Of a stretch of DNA of 64,000 nucleotides, positions 60,821-64,000 are shown piece by piece. The notes below the pieces were generated by a model. The model was not told the DNA's origin. It was given only the letters and a program-made list of their open reading frames with translations, and did no database searches. Both the position numbers and the translations under genes were made by a program. The stretch's first letter is position 1. Every line of letters starts with the position of its first letter. Source of the DNA: Bombilactobacillus bombi (lineage in GTDB: Bacteria > Bacillota > Bacilli > Lactobacillales > Lactobacillaceae); assembly GCF_964340835.1 (NCBI RefSeq), contig NZ_OZ204251.1, one strand, 5' to 3'.

Positions 60821-61402
60821 ATGCAAATTAAAACTTTAAAAATGGATTTAAGTGCTGTTAGTGCTACGCAGTATCCTACGGAAGGTTATCCAGAAATTGC
60901 CCTTTTAGGAAGATCTAATGTGGGTAAATCTTCATTAATTAATACCTTAGTACAACGCAAAAAATTTGCGCGAACTTCAAGTACACCCGGAAAAACACGC
61001 ACATTAAATTTTTATCAGATAAATGAAGCTTTTTATTTAGTGGATGTTCCAGGTTATGGTTACGCCAAAGTATCTAAAAAGCAACGCGCAGAATTTGGGG
61101 TAATGATAGAAGAATATTTAACTACACGCCAACCACTTAAAGGAGTTATTATTTTAGTTGATGGGCGTCGAGCACCAACTGCAGACGATATTTCAATGTA
61201 TCAATTTGTTAGTTATTATCATTTACCCACTTTGGTGGTCGCTACCAAAATGGATAAAGTCAAGGGTAACCAATGGAATAAAACTATCAGTGCTGTCAAT
61301 AAGACTTTGAATCTTAATCAAACCGATCAGTTGCAACTGTTTAGTTCACAAACTAAATCAGGCCAAGCAGAAGTTTGGCAGTGGATTGAAAACCAAATTT
61401 AA
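60821..61402 (+). CDS. engB: Ribosome biogenesis GTPase EngB (YsxC/YihA)
   Basis: Essential GTPase of 193 residues for 50S subunit assembly. It has GRSNVGKSSLIN (G1) near residues 29-40, TPGKTRTLNFY near 57-67, DVPGYGYAK (G3) near 76 and TKMDKVK (G4). ATG 60821 gives the family N terminus (SAVSATQYPTEGYPEIALLG); its ribosome site is weak, so translation may be coupled to clpX. The lonB and lonA genes found between clpX and ysxC in Bacillus are missing here. Confidence 0.93.
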   Translation: MQIKTLKMDLSAVSATQYPTEGYPEIALLGRSNVGKSSLINTLVQRKKFARTSSTPGKTRTLNFYQINEAFYLVDVPGYGYAKVSKKQRAEFGVMIEEYLTTRQPLKGVIILVDGRRAPTADDISMYQFVSYYHLPTLVVATKMDKVKGNQWNKTISAVNKTLNLNQTDQLQLFSSQTKSGQAEVWQWIENQI

Positions 61403-61418
61403 TTAAAAAAGCTTTTAC

Positions 61419-61467
61419 AATAACCTCCTAATATTGGATGAACTCCAATATGGGGGGTTATTTTTTA
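61419..61467 (+). terminator. Terminator after engB
   Basis: AATAACCTCC pairs with GGGGGTTATT at the base, and TATTGGA with TCCAATA at the top around TGAAC. A run of Ts follows. Confidence 0.85.
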
Positions 61468-61542
61468 TATTAGAGTAAATATAAAGTTTATTATTAAAAT
61501 TATAATTAAGTTGTTTTACTATTTTAAATAGATGTACTAGCA

Positions 61543-61548
61543 TATAAT
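61543..61548 (+). promoter_or_regulatory. Possible -10 of the dhaKLM promoter
   Basis: TATAAT 45 bases before the dhaK start. No convincing -35 at 17 bases (TATTTT). Confidence 0.4.
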
Positions 61549-61562
61549 AAAATTATTATCAG

Positions 61563-61579
61563 TTTAGAAAGAATCTAAA
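61563..61579 (+). promoter_or_regulatory. Palindrome before dhaK
   Basis: TTTAGA (61563-61568), AAGAA, TCTAAA (61574-61579): a perfect 6-base inverted repeat just downstream of the -10 and touching the GGGGGAA ribosome site. It could be a repressor operator or an RNA hairpin limiting translation. Confidence 0.45.
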
Positions 61580-61592
61580 GGGGGAATAGTAA

Positions 61593-62582
61593 TTGAAAAA
61601 AATCATCAATCAGGTTAGTGAAATTGTACCAGAGATGGTGCAAGGCATAGTTCAAGCTAGTAATGGGCTATTACGACAGTTACCAGATACACAAGTGGTT
61701 ATTAGAAATGATGAACAGTTTCAAACAAAAATCCAAGTTGGTTTGGTTTCAGGTGGCGGCAGTGGTCATGAACCCTTACATGCAGGCTTTGTAGGTGAAG
61801 GCATGTTGACTGCAGCAGTTTGTGGCGAGATTTTCACTTCTCCCACACCTGATCAAATTTTGGCTGCCATCAAAGAAGCTGATCAGGGACAAGGAGTACT
61901 ATTAATCGTCAAGAATTACTCTGGGGATGTCATGAATTTTGATATGGCAAAAGAAATGGCTCAAGCTGACAATATAAAAGTTGAGAGCATTATTGTGGAC
62001 GATGATATTTCAATTCCTGATAGTCAACAAGGTCGGCGTGGTGTTGCAGGAACAGTTTTAGTTGAAAAAATATTAGGTGCAGCAGCTCGTCAAGGGTGCA
62101 CTTTAGAGCAATTACAGCAATTAGGTCAGCAAGTGATTGACAATACTAAAACTCTGGGTATTGCCTTACAAGCAGCAACGGTACCAGCTGTTGGCCATCC
62201 AGGATTTGAATTAGCTAACGATGAAATTGAATATGGTGTAGGAATTCATAATGAACGTGGTTATTCTACAGAAAAATTACAATCAGCTCAAAAATTAGCA
62301 CAAGAATTACTTACCAAAATCTTGGCAGAGTTTGATGCTAACAAGAATGATGAATTTGCAGTTTTAGTTAATGGTATGGGAGCAACTCCCCTAATGGAAC
62401 AATATATTTTTCTAAATAACGTCTTAGAAGAATTACAAAAACAAGGCATTAAAGTAACTTTTACTAAAGTAGGTAATCTAGTGACCTCCATTGATATGAG
62501 TGGTTTATCTTTAACTTTAGTAAAATTAGATAATGGCTGGCAAGATTACTTAACACAAAATGTTACAACTTTAGGATGGTAG
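61593..62582 (+). CDS. dhaK: Dihydroxyacetone kinase subunit DhaK
   Basis: Substrate-binding subunit of 329 residues of the PEP-dependent dihydroxyacetone kinase. GLVSGGGSGHEPLHAGFVGEGM near residues 50-71 and the block NYSGDVMNFDMA near 108 form the site. The His that binds dihydroxyacetone covalently is probably in GIHNERGYS near 218, which differs from the common HGEPG form. The start is TTG 61593. It is the first gene of dhaKLM, which turns dihydroxyacetone into its phosphate for glycolysis. Confidence 0.93.
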   Translation: MKKIINQVSEIVPEMVQGIVQASNGLLRQLPDTQVVIRNDEQFQTKIQVGLVSGGGSGHEPLHAGFVGEGMLTAAVCGEIFTSPTPDQILAAIKEADQGQGVLLIVKNYSGDVMNFDMAKEMAQADNIKVESIIVDDDISIPDSQQGRRGVAGTVLVEKILGAAARQGCTLEQLQQLGQQVIDNTKTLGIALQAATVPAVGHPGFELANDEIEYGVGIHNERGYSTEKLQSAQKLAQELLTKILAEFDANKNDEFAVLVNGMGATPLMEQYIFLNNVLEELQKQGIKVTFTKVGNLVTSIDMSGLSLTLVKLDNGWQDYLTQNVTTLGW

Positions 62583-62585
62583 AAA

Positions 62586-63173
62586 ATGGAATTAACAACA
62601 GAATTAGCAACTAAGTGGTTTGAACTTTATGTTCAAAGTATTCAAGAGCACAAAGATCAATTAAATGAATTAGACACTGCAATTGGTGACGGTGATCATG
62701 GAACTAATATGCTGCGAGGCGTAGAACAAGTGCAAACGGTTTTACAACAACAAGCAACTGCGAATTTAAGTGATTTACTCAAACAAGCAGCATTTGCGTT
62801 GATTAGTAAAGTAGGTGGGGCTTCTGGACCATTATATGGTACCGCTTTATTAGATATGTCTAAGTATGTTCAAGAGCATGATTCTCAACTTTCAAATTTA
62901 ATTGCTAGTGGTGCAGCTGGTATTAAACGGCGTGGACAATCACAAGTAGGTGACAAAACAATGTTAGATGTTTGGCAGCCTGTAGCTGATGATTTAGCAA
63001 ATAATCAATTTAGTTCAAGTAATTTAGATCAGCACTTGCAAGCAACTGCAGATTTAGAAGCTAAAAAAGGACGTGCTAGTTATTTAGGAGAACGTTCTGT
63101 TGGTCATTTAGATCCCGGAGCAAAAAGTAGTGAATTATTATTTGATTGCTTATTGCAAGTGCTAAATAAGTGA
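62586..63173 (+). CDS. dhaL: Dihydroxyacetone kinase subunit DhaL
   Basis: ADP-binding subunit of 195 residues that passes phosphate from DhaM to dihydroxyacetone held by DhaK. The metal-binding Asp cluster lies in LDTAIGDGDHGTNMLRG (about residues 28-44). The KVGGASGPLYG motif lies near 78, and the C-terminal KKGRASYLGERSVGHLDPGA block is complete. It starts 3 bases after dhaK stops. Confidence 0.95.
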   Translation: MELTTELATKWFELYVQSIQEHKDQLNELDTAIGDGDHGTNMLRGVEQVQTVLQQQATANLSDLLKQAAFALISKVGGASGPLYGTALLDMSKYVQEHDSQLSNLIASGAAGIKRRGQSQVGDKTMLDVWQPVADDLANNQFSSSNLDQHLQATADLEAKKGRASYLGERSVGHLDPGAKSSELLFDCLLQVLNK

Positions 63174-63181
63174 GGAAAATT

Positions 63182-63553
63182 ATGAAATATGGAATTTTAG
63201 TAGTATCCCATGTACCAGAAATTGCTCAAGGAGTAGCCAAATTAGCACAGCAGGCAGCACCGGATGTTTCCATAACTTTTGCTGGCGGCACGGATGAAGG
63301 CCAAATTGGTTCTTCCTTAAATATGATTCAAAAGGCGATTAGTGATAATCAAGGAGATGAAATTTTAGCCTTTTATGATTTAGGTAGCGCAAAAATGAAT
63401 TTAGAAATGGCTCGCGAAATGAGTACTAAACCTATTCACCAATTTGATGTTGCCCTAGTTGAGGGTGTTTATACGGCAGCAACTTTAGCACAAGTTAATG
63501 TTGATTTCACAACAATTGTCAGCAATTTGGATAAATTACATTTAGAAAAATAA
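63182..63553 (+). CDS. dhaM: PTS-linked phosphotransfer subunit DhaM
   Basis: Mannose-type EIIA-like protein of 123 residues that relays phosphate from HPr to DhaL. The active-site His is His 9 in ILVVSHVPEIAQG. GGTDEGQIGSS near 39 and FYDLGSAKMNLEMA follow. Only the EIIA-like domain is present, as in other Gram-positive bacteria. GAGGA at 63172-63176 serves ATG 63182; GTG 63170 precedes it and is less likely. Confidence 0.92.
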   Translation: MKYGILVVSHVPEIAQGVAKLAQQAAPDVSITFAGGTDEGQIGSSLNMIQKAISDNQGDEILAFYDLGSAKMNLEMAREMSTKPIHQFDVALVEGVYTAATLAQVNVDFTTIVSNLDKLHLEK

Positions 63554-63555
63554 TA

Positions 63556-63598
63556 AAAATAACGACACAAGATAATTCCGTCTCGTGTCGTTATTTTT
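63556..63598. terminator. Bidirectional terminator after dhaM
   Basis: AATAACGACAC and GTGTCGTTATT pair with further bases around ATAATTCCGT; A and T runs flank both sides. It also covers the stop codon of the minus-strand small gene. Confidence 0.85.
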
Positions 63599-63749
63599 AT
63601 TTGCTTTCTTTTTTCTTAGCATCAGTATCTTTATTTTTTTTAGCAGTCTTATCAAGAGTATCAATATCTTGTTTGATATCGTCTGGTAAAGAGGCAAATT
63701 TATCGAACAAACTTCCAAAATCATTTTCACGTTTAACAGTTAATCCCAT
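63597..63749 (-). CDS. Small acidic/lysine-rich protein
   Basis: A 50-residue frame on the minus strand starts at ATG 63749-63747 with AAAGGAG nine bases before it. It has its own good promoter. The N-terminal part reads MGLTVKRENDFGSLFDKF then ASLPDDIKQDIDTL; the C terminus is a Lys-rich tail (KKNKDTDAKKKESK). It may belong to the small SPJ_0845-like family of lactobacilli and streptococci, but I am unsure. It has no membrane segment. Its function is unknown. Confidence 0.75.
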   Translation of the reverse strand: MGLTVKRENDFGSLFDKFASLPDDIKQDIDTLDKTAKKNKDTDAKKKESK

Positions 63750-63770
63750 TATCACCGCTCCTTTAGAGTA

Positions 63771-63799
63771 ATTATATATAATTACTACAACGATTGCAA
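63771..63799 (-). promoter_or_regulatory. Promoter of the small minus-strand gene
   Basis: On the minus strand: -35 TTGCAA (63799-63794), a 17-base spacer and -10 TATAAT (63776-63771). It has the same two hexamers as the rpsT promoter. Confidence 0.65.
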
Positions 63800-63804
63800 A
63801 AATG

Positions 63805-63833
63805 TTGGTATTTTTATCAAAAAATAGTAAAAT
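63805..63833 (+). promoter_or_regulatory. Promoter of uvrC
   Basis: TTGGTA (63805-63810), 17 bases, then TAAAAT (63828-63833), 29 bases before the uvrC start. No LexA box was recognised. Confidence 0.55.
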
Positions 63834-63861
63834 ATTCTCCGATAAATAAAGGAGACTGCCG

Positions 63862-64000
63862 ATGGCTACAGAATATTTGGAACATAAGTTAGCTTTATTG
63901 CCGGATCGTCCTGGATGCTACTTAATGAAAGATATTAATTCTAAGATTATTTATGTCGGCAAAGCTAAAAACTTAAAAAATCGAGTTCGCTCTTATTTCA
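63862..64000 (+). CDS. uvrC: Excinuclease ABC subunit C (5' end only)
   Basis: The first 46 codons of a gene that runs off the right edge. The product begins MATEYLEHKLALLPDRPGCYLMKD. It carries the GIY-YIG nuclease start: GCYLMKD then IIYVGKAKNLKNRVRSYF, which makes the 3' cut in nucleotide excision repair. AAGGAG lies at good spacing before ATG 63862. Confidence 0.93.
   Translation, partial: MATEYLEHKLALLPDRPGCYLMKDINSKIIYVGKAKNLKNRVRSYF

Noticed and set aside
1..64000. CRISPR arrays, tRNA or rRNA genes, insertion sequences, prophage or toxin-antitoxin genes
   Set aside because: None seen by eye: no spaced direct repeats, no transposase or integrase motifs, no tRNA cloverleaf recognised outside the T-box leaders.

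Overview
The window is a 64 kb piece of core chromosome from a low-GC, Gram-positive bacterium of the family Lactobacillaceae. The evidence is the AT-rich coding, strong Shine-Dalgarno sites with frequent TTG and GTG starts, T-box leaders, paired RNase J genes, a PEP-dependent DhaKLM operon, an L-2-hydroxyisocaproate-type dehydrogenase, and gene orders typical of lactobacilli (mreBCD-minCD, mraZ to divIVA, tig/clpX/engB). An insect-associated genus such as Bombilactobacillus would fit, but the genus cannot be proved from this sequence alone. No tRNA, rRNA, insertion sequence, prophage or CRISPR array was seen.

Layout. Positions 1-4760 hold the tail of an upstream gene, radC, and the shape and septum-placement genes mreB, mreC, mreD, minC and minD. 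Positions 4771-7103 are a T-box-controlled polar amino acid ABC transporter, probably for histidine. Positions 7150-20486 carry a small DUF4044 protein and the division/cell-wall cluster: mraZ, rsmH, ftsL, pbp2B, mraY, murD, murG, divIB, ftsA, ftsZ, sepF, yggT, ylmH, divIVA. Then come a variant T-box with ileS and a cold-shock-like gene (20487-23654), a DUF3290/DUF421 membrane pair on the minus strand, and a run of NUDIX, small membrane protein, mtnN, cysteine desulfurase, DUF1831, mnmA, phosphatase, TPR and recD2 (24893-32822). The minus strand from 36566 to 32819 holds def, rpoY, rnjA and a lipid kinase.

Positions 36806-41619 are the pyruvate dehydrogenase operon pdhABCD. It is followed by an inositol-monophosphatase-family gene, typA, then ftsW, ylbG, rsmD, coaD, a PDZ-Lon protease, comEA, comEC and holA. 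Divergent rpsT and rpsO, rnjB, a TPR protein, tuf, tig, a minus-strand hydroxyacid dehydrogenase, clpX and engB come next. The window ends with dhaKLM, a 50-residue minus-strand protein and the first 139 bases of uvrC.

Most of the window is housekeeping. The best second-look signals are regulatory or small. They include three GTGG boxes at exact 10-base spacing before mraZ (which also correct its start), a His-type T-box whose antiterminator base does not match the tRNA, and a degenerate ileS T-box. Others are promoters lying inside the ends of minD and divIVA, a lipid-kinase terminator buried in the recD2 coding sequence, three very short genes, an RNase J2 with a broken metal motif, and a cold-shock-like protein without its aromatic RNA-binding face. 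I found no clearly undescribed multi-gene system.
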